From Mycobacterium paraseoulense (GTDB lineage: Bacteria > Actinomycetota > Actinomycetes > Mycobacteriales > Mycobacteriaceae): a DNA stretch of 64,000 nt. A program made the translations under genes and the position numbers. Within the stretch, counting starts at the first letter, position 1; the number at the start of each line of letters is the position of its first letter. This document shows, piece by piece, positions 9,081 through 18,248 of this stretch. Location: the NCBI RefSeq assembly GCF_010731655.1, contig NZ_AP022619.1, positions 186,001-250,000 on the forward strand, written 5' to 3'. The notes below the pieces were generated by a model. That model ran no database searches. It saw only the letters and a program-made list of their open reading frames with translations, and was not told where the DNA came from.

Positions 9081-10454
9081 TCAATCGGGTTCGTCGTCAC
9101 CGTCGCGGTCTTCGTCGCGGAGGAATCGTTCGGGGTGGTGGTAGGTGTTGGTTCGGGGTTGGCCGCGGTCGAGGTGGGGTGGCGGGAGCCATTCGGTTTC
9201 GCCGCGGGCGTTGGTGCGGGTGGTCCAGCCTTTTTCGGCGAGCCGGTTGTCGGGCCCGCAGGCCAGGGTGAGGTCGTCGATGTCGGTGCGCCGGGTGGTT
9301 GTCCAACCTTTCACGTGGTGGACCTGGCTGTGATAGGCCGGCGCATCACAGCCGGGCTTGGTGCACCCACGATCCTTGGCGTAGAGCATGATCCGCTGCG
9401 CCGGGGAGGCCAACCGTTTGGTGTGATGCAGCGCCAGTGATCGGCCGTTGTCGAAAATCGCCAAGTAATGGTGAGCGTGGCCGGCCCAGCGGATCACATC
9501 CGACATCGGCACCAGCGTGCCGCCGGCCGTCAGGGCCTTGCCGGCGGCGGCCTCCAAGTCTTGCAGCGTGGTGGTCACCACGATCGACACCGGCAGCCCG
9601 TTGTGCGAGCCCAGTTCCCCGGAGGCGAGCAAACCGCGCAGCCCGGCCAGGAAGGCGTCATGGTTGCGCTGAGCCTGAGATCGGGTGTCGCGGCGCACCG
9701 CGTCGTCATCCGGTGTCGCATCCACCACAGGGATTTCATCGTCGGGGTTGCACGCCCCGGGCGCGGCGAGCTTGGCCAGCATGGCCTCGATCGCGGCCCG
9801 CAACTCCGGGGTCACCAGCCCGCTGAGGCGGGACATGCCGTCGAAGTCCTGCGTCCCCAGTGTGATCCCGCGCTTGCGGGCGCGCTCGGCGTCGCTGAAG
9901 TCCCCGTCGGGGTGCAGCCAATCCATGACCCGCTGGGCGTATTTGGCCAACTCGTCGGGGCGGTATCCGGCGGCCTTGCCGGCCAGGTCGGCCTCGGCGG
10001 CCTGCCGGGTCAATATGTCCACCTCGGCGGGCAGGTGGGCCAGGAAGCTACGGATCACTTTGATGTGCCCGTCGCCGATGAGCCCGCCGCGTTGCCCGGC
10101 CGCCGTCGCGCTCAGCTGGGGGGCCAACGGCTCACCGGTCAACGCCCGGCGCTCCCCGAGATCCTGGGCTTCGCCGATGCGCCGGGCGGCCTCGCCGGTG
10201 GTGATGCGCAACCGGTCGGCCAGCCCCACCCGCAGCGAGCCGCCCAGCTCTTCGGGGCTGGCCTGCGCGTCGAGCTGGTTGATCAACGCGTGCTGCGGGG
10301 TGCGTAGCTTGCGGGCCACGCGTTCCACCCGCTCCAGGGCGCGTAACCGCTCCGGGGTGGTGAGCACCTCAAAGGACAACGCGCACAGCCGGTCCGCGTC
10401 GTTATCGAGCGCGTCGAAGACCTCGACGATCTCCTCACGACTACTCGCACCCAT
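9081..10454 (-). CDS. 13E12 repeat family protein (DUF222 and HNH endonuclease domains)
   Basis: A 457-residue protein of the mycobacterial 13E12 (REP13E12) family. The N-terminal two thirds is DUF222 (for example [17 protein letters not shown] and [19 protein letters not shown]). The C-terminal HNH nuclease module has the zinc-type cysteines C364 and C369, HH at about 379-380 and N403 in [15 protein letters not shown]. The biological role is unknown. In M. tuberculosis these genes occur in several copies, and REP13E12 copies are the integration site of prophage phiRv1. ATG at 10454 is chosen over an in-frame TTG at 10460. It lies at the edge of the accessory region, upstream of and reading towards the kshA-like gene. 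Confidence 0.88.
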   Translation of the reverse strand: MGASSREEIVEVFDALDNDADRLCALSFEVLTTPERLRALERVERVARKLRTPQHALINQLDAQASPEELGGSLRVGLADRLRITTGEAARRIGEAQDLGERRALTGEPLAPQLSATAAGQRGGLIGDGHIKVIRSFLAHLPAEVDILTRQAAEADLAGKAAGYRPDELAKYAQRVMDWLHPDGDFSDAERARKRGITLGTQDFDGMSRLSGLVTPELRAAIEAMLAKLAAPGACNPDDEIPVVDATPDDDAVRRDTRSQAQRNHDAFLAGLRGLLASGELGSHNGLPVSIVVTTTLQDLEAAAGKALTAGGTLVPMSDVIRWAGHAHHYLAIFDNGRSLALHHTKRLASPAQRIMLYAKDRGCTKPGCDAPAYHSQVHHVKGWTTTRRTDIDDLTLACGPDNRLAEKGWTTRTNARGETEWLPPPHLDRGQPRTNTYHHPERFLRDEDRDGDDEPD

Positions 10455-10597
10455 AACCAAACTCTAGGAACACCCACCGACAAAAAAGACCGCGCTGTGA
10501 CCACTGAAACCCAAGTGACACACGGGATTGCAGAGCATCGGGATACCGCCACCGCAGTGGTGAAAGCCGTGAACGCTGCCCAATCCGAGACTCCCAG

Positions 10598-11836
10598 TCA
10601 GCTAACGCGCATCGGCAACGATTCCAGACCCCGTAAGGAAGGAATGGGCTTGAGTCGCAAACCTTCCCGGGGCACGGTGATCTCCAGATTGTCAAACCGT
10701 TGCAGCAACTGGGTGAGCGCGATGCGGCCCTCCAATCTCGCGAGATGATGCCCAAGGCAGTAGTGTGCGCCAGACGCGAAGGCTAAGTGCTTATTCGGTG
10801 TGCGCGAAAGATCGAGTTCGTCGGCATCAGTGAAGATGCTCTCGTCGCGGTTAGCGGAAATGATCATCCCAAAAACCCTGCTGCGCTTCGGGATTCGGGT
10901 TCCCCCGATCTCCACGTCTTCTAACGCCACGCGCACCGTCCCCACTGGCACCGGAGCGGTGAACCGCAACAATTCCTCAATGCCGGCGTCGATCAATTCC
11001 GGCTCCGTGCGCAGCCTCGCGAGCTGATCGGGGTGGTCGAGCAGCGCCACCACGCTGTTGCCAATCAGGTTGGACGTGGTGTCGTGCCCGGCCAGCAGGA
11101 GCAGAAATATCATCGCAATCGCTTCACGGTCGCTGAGCTTGTCACCGTCGTGGGTGGCGCGCACCAGCTGCGAAATGAGCGCGTCGTCAGGATCGAGACG
11201 TCGCTCATCGGCGAGGCGTTCGAACAACTCCGTCAGCTTCGCCGCGCTAGTCATGAACCCGAAGAGGCCCCGTGGCCCCGCGGCCGAGCTCTGGGTCAAC
11301 CGCAGGCACAGGGCATGGAACTCCTTGCGGTCGTCATCTTTAACGCCGAGCAATCGAGCGATCACCGTCAGGGGTAACGGCACAGCGAAATCACTGACTA
11401 GATCGACCTCGCCGGCCTGCGCCAGCTGCTCGGTAAGCTCTCGCGCGATAAGCGTGATGTCATCGGCCAAACCGGCGACCAATTTCGGCGTGAACGCTTT
11501 GTGCACAAGTCTGCGCAATCGCTGATGTTCGGGATCATCTTTCGTCACCATCGTCTCGGTAAACAGCCGGATCGGCTTCGGTATCAGCCAGCGCACGCGG
11601 CGCACTGAATCGTGGCGCATCACGTCGCTGGAAAACCGCGGGTCGGAGTGCATGGCGAGAACATCTTCGTATCGGGTCAGCATGTACCCCTTCCCCTTTC
11701 CCCCGATTATCAAGGGGGCTCGCACCCGCGACACCGGGGCTGATCTGCGCAGCTCGGCATATCTCGGATAGGGGTTGCTGAACATGATGGGATCGGTGAG
11801 ATCGGTGAACGCAAGGCATCCGCGCTCTGCTGTCAT
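10598..11836 (-). CDS. Cytochrome P450, subfamily not assigned
   Basis: A complete 412-residue bacterial class I P450. The I-helix oxygen-activation motif is AGHDTT (249-254), the ExxR pair is E288/R291, and the haem loop FASGAHYCLGHHLAR carries ligand C360. It is not CYP125-like and I cannot assign a CYP family; overall style is near the CYP107/140-like soluble bacterial P450s. ATG at 11836. The stretch from 10455 to 10597 towards the 13E12 gene shows no further gene. No ferredoxin is adjacent. Its location between the steroid cassette and lipO suggests an accessory acquisition; a link to steroid or lipid oxidation is only contextual. Confidence 0.9.
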   Translation of the reverse strand: MTAERGCLAFTDLTDPIMFSNPYPRYAELRRSAPVSRVRAPLIIGGKGKGYMLTRYEDVLAMHSDPRFSSDVMRHDSVRRVRWLIPKPIRLFTETMVTKDDPEHQRLRRLVHKAFTPKLVAGLADDITLIARELTEQLAQAGEVDLVSDFAVPLPLTVIARLLGVKDDDRKEFHALCLRLTQSSAAGPRGLFGFMTSAAKLTELFERLADERRLDPDDALISQLVRATHDGDKLSDREAIAMIFLLLLAGHDTTSNLIGNSVVALLDHPDQLARLRTEPELIDAGIEELLRFTAPVPVGTVRVALEDVEIGGTRIPKRSRVFGMIISANRDESIFTDADELDLSRTPNKHLAFASGAHYCLGHHLARLEGRIALTQLLQRFDNLEITVPREGLRLKPIPSLRGLESLPMRVS

Positions 11837-11960
11837 CCGCTAACTATCGGACATATCTACTCGGGGCGCCAGTGCCTTTGTCTTGGGCGGGCCACCGGCT
11901 GCTGTCGGGAAAACCCGGCGGATGCGCTGCTTAATGAAAGCGCTCGGCGCTCGGCGCAAA

Positions 11961-13235
11961 CTAGTCGTCGTCGTGCGAATACGTCGCGTACACCCAGGTC
12001 AGGAAGCGCGCAACGGCCTCCGCCGATCGATGCGCCCGCGGGGAGCTGAAGATGTCGAAAGCATGTTGCGCGCTGGGCAATTCGGCGTAGGCGACCGGGG
12101 ACTTGGACACCGCCCGCAGTTCTTCGATGAACTCCTGGGCTTCCCCGACCGGGATGAGGGAATCGTCGCGGCCGTGCAGGACGAAGAACGGCGGCGCGTC
12201 GGCGTGCAACCGGCGGATCGGCGAGGCGTCGAGGTAGAGGTGGCGGTGGGTGTCGAATCCCCGCTTCACCACGAACTTTTCGAGTAGTGAGATGAATTCG
12301 GGCCGGCCCTCGCCCTCGGTGGAGAACCAGTCGTAGCGGCCGTAGATCGGGACGGCGGCCGCCACCGACGTGTCGGCGTCTTCGAACCCGGGCTGGAATT
12401 GCGGGTCGTTGGGCGTCAGCGCCGCCAGCGCGCACAGGTGCCCGCCCGCGGAACCGCCGGTGACGGCGACGAAGTCGGGATCACCGCCGTAGTCGGCGAT
12501 GTTCTCCTTGACCCACGCCAGCGCCCTCTTGACGTCGACGATGTGGTCGGGCCAGGTGTGGCGCGGCGACACGCGATAGCCGATCGACACGCACACCCAG
12601 CCGCGGGCGGCCAGGTGGCTCATCAGCGGGTAGGCCTGCGGCCGGCGCATCCCGATCATCCAGGCGCCGCCAGGCACCTGCAGCAGTACCGGCGCCTTGG
12701 CGTCCCGCGGCAGGTCGCGGCGGCGCCAGATGTCGGCGAGGTTGGCGCGGCCGTTCGGGCCGTAGGCCACCACGTTCGTCTTCTCGACGTAGCGCCGGCG
12801 CGCCACGGTGTTGCCCAGCGGGAGGCTGCGACGGCCGCTGCGCGTGGGCTTGGCGTGGGCAAGGTGGCTCAGCGCTTCGGCGTAGTCGTCGCCGAGTTGC
12901 TCGCGCAGGCCGGCCTCCAGCACCGGGCCCGGGGTGGTGACGCCGCGGTAGCGGATCACTCCCAGGATCGCCCACGACGCGGCCGTCATCGCCAGCGCCG
13001 CCTTGCCGCGCCGCCCCGCGAAGTGGCCGCGCCGCGCACGGCGCACCGCGTCCAGCAGCGAGACGGAGAAATAGATGCCGGGCACCTCCGACGTCGGCCA
13101 ACCGAACCAGAAGACCAACACGGTGCTGTAACCCTTGCGGGCCAGCGGCCGTAACCCGTTGGCGGCGTTGGCCAATTCCAGCGCGGCGCGCGCCAGCGGG
13201 CGGGGGCGTACCAGGCGGCGGGGTAACCGGCGCAT
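11961..13235 (-). CDS. lipO: Probable esterase/lipase LipO (alpha/beta hydrolase)
   Basis: A 424-residue alpha/beta hydrolase matching Rv1426c. Residues 1-135 form a hydrophobic, mycobacterium-specific N-terminal region; the catalytic domain follows. The oxyanion loop is VPGGAW (HGG-like, but with proline). The nucleophile is S262 in TGGSAGGH. The acid is D357 or D358 in HGRDD and the base is H391 in SAQHAFD. ATG at 13235 shares one base with the fadD12 stop (TGATG), so acyltransferase, fadD12 and lipO form one operon for fatty acid or lipid handling. Substrate is unknown. Its position marks the conserved right edge of the accessory region. Confidence 0.9.
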   Translation of the reverse strand: MRRLPRRLVRPRPLARAALELANAANGLRPLARKGYSTVLVFWFGWPTSEVPGIYFSVSLLDAVRRARRGHFAGRRGKAALAMTAASWAILGVIRYRGVTTPGPVLEAGLREQLGDDYAEALSHLAHAKPTRSGRRSLPLGNTVARRRYVEKTNVVAYGPNGRANLADIWRRRDLPRDAKAPVLLQVPGGAWMIGMRRPQAYPLMSHLAARGWVCVSIGYRVSPRHTWPDHIVDVKRALAWVKENIADYGGDPDFVAVTGGSAGGHLCALAALTPNDPQFQPGFEDADTSVAAAVPIYGRYDWFSTEGEGRPEFISLLEKFVVKRGFDTHRHLYLDASPIRRLHADAPPFFVLHGRDDSLIPVGEAQEFIEELRAVSKSPVAYAELPSAQHAFDIFSSPRAHRSAEAVARFLTWVYATYSHDDD

Positions 13236-14872
13236 CAGCCGGTGACCCGGGATTGCAGTTCGTTGCGCTGGATCTTGCCGGTGCTACCGCGGGGGAGTTC
13301 GTCCAGCACGGTGATTTCGCGGGGCACCTTGTAGTTGGCCAGGTTGTCCCGGACGTGTTGTTTGAGGACCTCGGGCGTGGCCTCCTTGTCGAGGGGAGCG
13401 TCCGGGCTCAACACCACGAATGCCGCCAGGCGCTGGCCGTACTGCTCATCGTCGACGCCGATCACCGCGGCCTCGGCCACGTCGGGGTGTGCCGCCAGCG
13501 TCTTCTCCACCTCGATCGGGTAGACGTTCTCGCCGCCGGAGACGATCATCTCGTCGTCGCGGCCCACCACGAACAACCGGCCCGCGTCGTCCAGGTAGCC
13601 GACGTCGCCCGACGACATGAATCCGGCGTGGAAATCCTTCGTGGTGCCGGACGTGTAGCCCTCGAACTGGGTGTCGTTGCGGACGTAGATGGTGCCGACC
13701 TCGCCGGTGGGCAGCTCGTTGAATTCCGAGTCCAGGATGCGGATTTCGGTCCCGCCCGCCGGCCGGCCGGCGGTGTCGGGCGCGGCGCGCAGGTCGGCCG
13801 GGGTGGCGGTGGCGATCATGCCGGCTTCGGTGGCGTTGTAGTTGTTGTAGATCACGTCGCCGAACTCGTCCATGAATGCGATGACGACATCGGGCCGCAT
13901 GCGGGACCCGGATGCCGCCGCAAAGCGCAATGACTTGCAGCTGTATCGCTTTCGCACCTCGGGCGGCAGTTCCATGATGCGGTCGAACATCACCGGCACC
14001 ACCGCCAGGCCCGTCGCCTGGTTCCGGTCGATGAGGTCGAGCGTGGCCTCGGGATCGAACTTGCGCCGGGTGACCACCGTGCAGGCCATCGACGCCGCGA
14101 AGATCAACTGCGAGAAGCCCCAGGCGTGGAACATCGGGGCCACGATCACGACCGTCTCCTCGGCCCGCCACGGCGTGCGGTCCAGGATGGCCTTGAGTGT
14201 GCCGATGCCCGCGTTGCCGCCGGTTTGGTTGGCCCCCTTGGGGGTTCCGGTCGTGCCGGAGGTCAGCAGGATCATCCGGCCCTTACGGCCGGAGCGCTCG
14301 GGCCGTTGGCCGGTGTGCTCGCCGATGAGCCCCTCGACGGTCAGCTCGTGCCGCCCGTCGGTCCAGGCCACGATGCGGGTGGCGTCCGGCTTGTCGGCCA
14401 GCGCGCGGTCCACCGTCTCGGTGAACTCCTCGTCGTAGATGACGGCGTCGACGCCTTCGCGGTTGACCACCTCGGCGAGAGCCGGTCCGGCGAACGACGT
14501 GTTGAGCAGCACGACGTCCGAGCCGATCCGGTTGGTGGCCACCACCGCCTCGACGAAGCCGCGATGGTTGCGGCACATGATCCCGACGACGCCCGGTGCC
14601 CCCGTTCGGCCCGGTAGGTCCTGCAACGCCGCGGCGAGCGCGTTGATCCGCTCGTCGAGCTGGCGCCAGGTCAGCGTGCCGAGTTCGTCGACGAGGCCTG
14701 GCCGGTCCGGGCAGCGTTGCGCCGCGCTGGCGAAGCCGACGGTCATTCCCATGCCCTCGCGGCGCATGGCCGCGGCGATCTTGAGGTAGCGGTCGGGCCG
14801 CATCGGCGCGATCATGCCGGCGCGCCTCAGGGTGGAGATGACGCCGAGGGCTTCGGTGAAAGGTGAGGCCAC
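13235..14872 (-). CDS. fadD12: Fatty-acid-CoA/AMP ligase FadD12
   Basis: A 545-residue acyl-activating enzyme matching Rv1427c. It converts a fatty acid and ATP to acyl-AMP and then to acyl-CoA. The ATP-binding A3 motif LLTSGTTGTPKG is at about residues 202-213. The A8 region is SSGDVGYLDDAGRLFVVGR, and the A10 lysine lies in PRGSTGKIQRNEL near the C-terminus. Length fits stand-alone fatty-acyl-CoA ligases. GTG at 14872 lies three bases after the upstream acyltransferase stop. Which fatty acids it takes cannot be read from sequence. Confidence 0.93.
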   Translation of the reverse strand: MASPFTEALGVISTLRRAGMIAPMRPDRYLKIAAAMRREGMGMTVGFASAAQRCPDRPGLVDELGTLTWRQLDERINALAAALQDLPGRTGAPGVVGIMCRNHRGFVEAVVATNRIGSDVVLLNTSFAGPALAEVVNREGVDAVIYDEEFTETVDRALADKPDATRIVAWTDGRHELTVEGLIGEHTGQRPERSGRKGRMILLTSGTTGTPKGANQTGGNAGIGTLKAILDRTPWRAEETVVIVAPMFHAWGFSQLIFAASMACTVVTRRKFDPEATLDLIDRNQATGLAVVPVMFDRIMELPPEVRKRYSCKSLRFAAASGSRMRPDVVIAFMDEFGDVIYNNYNATEAGMIATATPADLRAAPDTAGRPAGGTEIRILDSEFNELPTGEVGTIYVRNDTQFEGYTSGTTKDFHAGFMSSGDVGYLDDAGRLFVVGRDDEMIVSGGENVYPIEVEKTLAAHPDVAEAAVIGVDDEQYGQRLAAFVVLSPDAPLDKEATPEVLKQHVRDNLANYKVPREITVLDELPRGSTGKIQRNELQSRVTG

Positions 14873-14875
14873 GGC

Positions 14876-15685
14876 TCAGCCCAGGATCGGGAAACGTCGC
14901 TTGGCGGCCAGGTCCTTGAGCGCCTGCTGCATCACCGACCGCACGTGCTCGTCGACCTCGTCGACGTCCGGGTCGTCGCCGAATCGGGCGGCGATGTCGA
15001 TCGGTTCGAGCACCTGCGTGACGATCTTGGTGGGTAGCGGCAGATTGGGCGGGATCACCGCACTGAAGCCGAAGGGAAAGCCGAACGACAGCGGCAGGAT
15101 GGCGCTGCGCAGCAAGCGCTTCACCCCGAGCCGTTCGGCCAGCCAGGTCCCGCGCGACAGGTAGAGCTGCGTCTCCTGCCCGCCGATGGACACCGCGGGC
15201 ACGATCGGGACCCCGGCCTCGATCGCGGTCCTGACGTATCCCTTGCGGCCGTTGAAGTCGATGACGTTCTCCGCGAGCGTGGGCCGGTAGGCGTCGTAGT
15301 CACCGCCGGGGAAGACGATCACGACCCCGCCCGACCGCAGGGCTTGCGCCGCGTTCTCCCGGTTGGCCCGGATATACCCGGTCCGCCGGAAGAACTCCCC
15401 GGTGGGGCCGGTCATGAGGATGTCGTGGCTCAGCGTGTAGACCGGCCGGTCGTAGCCGAACTTCTCGTAGAAGTGGACGCTGAAGATGGGCACGTCCATC
15501 GGGAACATGCCGCCGGAGTGGTTGCCGACGACCAGCGCCCCACCGGGTGGAAACGAACTCAGGCCGTGCACCTCCGACCGGAAGTAGGCCTTCAGCGCCG
15601 GACGCATCACGCCCATCAGGCGCTGCGTCAAGACGGGGTCGAACTTGCCGATGTCGCCGGCATCGGGGTGCTCGTTGTCGGTCAC
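14876..15685 (-). CDS. Lysophospholipid acyltransferase family protein (Rv1428c-like)
   Basis: A 269-residue PlsC-like acyltransferase. GTG at 15685 follows AGGGAGGAAC; in-frame codons reach 15778 but lack such a site. The catalytic region reads GNHSGGMFPMDVPIF: the histidine and aspartate are seven residues apart rather than the textbook HX4D. A glycine/proline block FPGGDYDAYRP stands where the substrate-binding EG motif would be, and PIVPAVSIGGQE matches block IV. It likely acylates glycerolipids at the membrane using acyl-CoA supplied by the downstream fadD12. A divergent gene begins at 15877, leaving 191 bp for promoters. Confidence 0.8.
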   Translation of the reverse strand: MTDNEHPDAGDIGKFDPVLTQRLMGVMRPALKAYFRSEVHGLSSFPPGGALVVGNHSGGMFPMDVPIFSVHFYEKFGYDRPVYTLSHDILMTGPTGEFFRRTGYIRANRENAAQALRSGGVVIVFPGGDYDAYRPTLAENVIDFNGRKGYVRTAIEAGVPIVPAVSIGGQETQLYLSRGTWLAERLGVKRLLRSAILPLSFGFPFGFSAVIPPNLPLPTKIVTQVLEPIDIAARFGDDPDVDEVDEHVRSVMQQALKDLAAKRRFPILG

Positions 15686-15876
15686 GTTCCTCCCTTGACG
15701 CTCCCGCGAGGCCGCTTGAGATATGAGGGGCCGCGTCGAATTCCTCGATGGTAGCGACCGGGCCGCGACCGCCGTCATGGTGTTTATCTCTTTCCCGTCT
15801 GCGGATATGGTGCCCGCCGGGTGCGGGCGCTATTGTTACGACGCCCTAAGTGAAATCTCGAGAAGCGGGGAGACCG

Positions 15877-16344
15877 ATGGACGTTGCCGGTTTGTCCCAC
15901 GAGCGCAGCGCCCGCTCGGGCGTCGCGCGCGCGACGAGCTCTCGTGACCGCCGCGCCCGCCGGCCGCACGCCGGCGTGGTCCGCCCCGAACCTCCCCGCC
16001 CCATTCAGGCTCCCGCGCCGTCCGCCGACCGGCTCGCAACTGACGTCGATCCGGCCGCCCCGGATGCGGCCGACCATCGCCAGGCCGACTACTTCCTCCG
16101 GGTGCTCTCGCAGAACCGCAGGCTCGTCGCACAGCGGATCGACGATTACCAGAGGGCGATCGTCGCCGCGCACGCCAGCGGCGACGTCGATACCGCCTGC
16201 AGCCTTCGGCGCTTGGCCCGGATCGAGGAACAGGACCGGGACAACCTGGACCGCATGCTCGAGAAGCTGCGCAGCCGGTTCGGCCGCCGCACCCCCGGCC
16301 CGTCGCCCGCCCACACCCCGCGGCCGCGTTCCGCGGTCCGCTAG
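15877..16344 (+). CDS. Hypothetical protein with C-terminal helical domain
   Basis: A 155-residue protein I do not recognise. Residues 1-65 are Arg/Pro/Ala-rich and probably disordered. From about residue 70 to 130 there is a charged helical segment (DYFLRVLSQNRRLVAQRIDDY, then IVAAHASGDVDTACSLRRL and IEEQDRDNLDRMLEKL) that looks like a small helical hairpin or coiled coil. No signal peptide or membrane segment. ATG at 15877 follows GCGGGGA; GTG at 15850 is an alternative. The reading frame with the amphipathic helix was preferred over an overlapping frame that encodes only low-complexity sequence. Function unknown. Confidence 0.6.
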   Translation: MDVAGLSHERSARSGVARATSSRDRRARRPHAGVVRPEPPRPIQAPAPSADRLATDVDPAAPDAADHRQADYFLRVLSQNRRLVAQRIDDYQRAIVAAHASGDVDTACSLRRLARIEEQDRDNLDRMLEKLRSRFGRRTPGPSPAHTPRPRSAVR

Positions 16345-16499
16345 CCGCGACCGGCGGCAATTCGCCTGCCGCGCAGCGATTTTCGTCGCTCGAGTGACCC
16401 CCGACGGGTGACGTGCCCCGGAATCGGCCACGCCCGCATCGCGGTGCCGATACATTTGACGGGCCAACTGGTTTCTTCCGACATCGAATGAGGCCGCCC

Positions 16500-18248
16500 A
16501 TGGGATTCATGGCACCGGAACTTCCGGACGTCGATCGCAAGACCTGGCCGACACTGCCCCGGGCAACTCGCCTGCAAGTCGTGACCCGGCATTGGGCCGA
16601 ACACGGCTTCGGAACCCCGTATGCGGTGTATCTGCTGTATCTGATCAAGATCGCCCTGTACGTGGCCGTGCCCGCGGCGATCATCTCGCTGACCCCCGGC
16701 CTCGGTGGGCTGGGCCGCATCGCCGACTGGTGGACCCAACCGATCGTGTACCAGAAGGTCATCGTCTTCACCCTGCTGTTCGAGGTCACCGGCCTGGGCT
16801 GCGGCTCGGGACCGTTGACCGGGCGGTTCATGCCGCCGATCGGAGGCATCCTCTACTGGTTGCGGCCCAACACTATTCGCTTGCCCGCCTGGCCCGGGAA
16901 GGTTCCGTTCACCAGCGGTGACACCCGCACCGTCTTCGACGTCGCCCTGTACGCGATCGTGTTGGCCGGCGGGGTGTGGGCGCTGTTGTCGCCCGGCCAC
17001 GGCGGGCCGGTCACCGCCGCCGGCGACGTCGGCCTGATCGACCCCGTTCGGGTCATCCCGACGATCGTCGCGCTGGCGTTGTTGGGCCTGCGTGACAAGA
17101 CCATCTTCCTGGCCGCCCGCGGCGAACACTATTGGCTGAAGCTGATCGTGTTCTTCTTCCCGTTCACCGATCAGCTGGCGGCGTTCAAGATCATCATGCT
17201 GTTGCTGTGGTGGGGGGCGGCGACGTCCAAGCTCAATCATCACTTCCCGTACGTGGTGTCGGTGATGACGAGCAACAATGCGCTGCTGCGACCCAAGCTG
17301 TTCAACCCGATCAAGCACATGCTCTACCTGGACCACGTCAACGACCTTCGTCCGTCCTGGTTGCCAAAGGTGATGGCCCACGTCGGCGGCACCACGGCGG
17401 AATTCGTGATTCCGACGGTTCTGGTCTTCTTCGCCGGCGATCACCCGTGGCGGTGGTTCCTCATCGCGTTCATGGTGATCTTCCACCTCAACATCATTTC
17501 CAACCTCCCGATGGGAGTTCCGTTGGAATGGAACGTCTTCTTCATCTTCTCGCTGTTCTATCTGTTCGGGCACTACGCCTCGATCCGGGCCACCGATCTT
17601 CGCTCCCCGCTGCTGCTGGCCCTCCTGATCCTCGCGGTGGTGGTCGTGATCGCGGGAAACATGTTCCCCGAGAAGATTTCGTTCCTTCCCGCGATGCGGT
17701 ACTACGCCGGCAACTGGGCGTCGAGCGTCTGGTGTTTCCGTGCGGGCGCCGAGGAAAAGGTCGATGCCGACATCGTCAAAAGCTCTGCGCTCGTGGTCAA
17801 TCAGCTGGCCAGGCTCTATGATCCGGAAACCGCCGAGATCATGGCGGACAAGACGGCGGCATTCCGCGCCATGCACGCGCACGGGCGCGCCCTCAACGCC
17901 CTGTTGCCCCGCGCGATCGACGACGAAGCCAACTACAAGATCCGTGAGGGCGAAATCGTCGCCGGGCCCCTGGTCGGGTGGAACTTCGGCGAAGGCCACC
18001 TGCACAACGAGCAGCTACTCGAAGCGGTGCAGCGGCGTTGCCACTTCGAGGACGGCGATGTTCGCGTCATCGTTCTCGAAGGGCAACCGATCCACATTCA
18101 ACAGCAGCGGTACCGCATCCTCGACGCCAGGACCGGCCTGATCGAACAAGGCTATGTCGACGTCAAGGACATGCTGACCCGTCAGCCGTGGCCGGAGCCC
18201 GGCGACGAGTTCCCGGTCCACGTGACGACGCAACGCAGTGCGCGATGA
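16500..18248 (+). CDS. DUF3556 membrane protein (Rv1431-like)
   Basis: A 582-residue integral membrane protein of the DUF3556 family, unknown in function. About eight to ten hydrophobic segments fill residues 35-430 (for example YLLYLIKIALYVAVPAAII and LLLALLILAVVVVIAGNMF). A soluble domain of about 150 residues ends the protein. The segment FPYVVSVMTSNNALL, with preceding NHH, resembles the membrane-desaturase/HTTM-like style but no enzyme motif is certain. ATG at 16500 has TGAGG six bases upstream; ATG at 16488 is in frame. The stop overlaps the next gene by 4 bp, coupling it to a flavoprotein desaturase-like enzyme. Confidence 0.82.
   Translation: MGFMAPELPDVDRKTWPTLPRATRLQVVTRHWAEHGFGTPYAVYLLYLIKIALYVAVPAAIISLTPGLGGLGRIADWWTQPIVYQKVIVFTLLFEVTGLGCGSGPLTGRFMPPIGGILYWLRPNTIRLPAWPGKVPFTSGDTRTVFDVALYAIVLAGGVWALLSPGHGGPVTAAGDVGLIDPVRVIPTIVALALLGLRDKTIFLAARGEHYWLKLIVFFFPFTDQLAAFKIIMLLLWWGAATSKLNHHFPYVVSVMTSNNALLRPKLFNPIKHMLYLDHVNDLRPSWLPKVMAHVGGTTAEFVIPTVLVFFAGDHPWRWFLIAFMVIFHLNIISNLPMGVPLEWNVFFIFSLFYLFGHYASIRATDLRSPLLLALLILAVVVVIAGNMFPEKISFLPAMRYYAGNWASSVWCFRAGAEEKVDADIVKSSALVVNQLARLYDPETAEIMADKTAAFRAMHAHGRALNALLPRAIDDEANYKIREGEIVAGPLVGWNFGEGHLHNEQLLEAVQRRCHFEDGDVRVIVLEGQPIHIQQQRYRILDARTGLIEQGYVDVKDMLTRQPWPEPGDEFPVHVTTQRSAR

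Noticed and set aside
16413..16499. Longer N-terminus for the DUF3556 protein
   Set aside because: The extra residues are not membrane-protein-like; ATG at 16500 has a ribosome-site match and a typical start.
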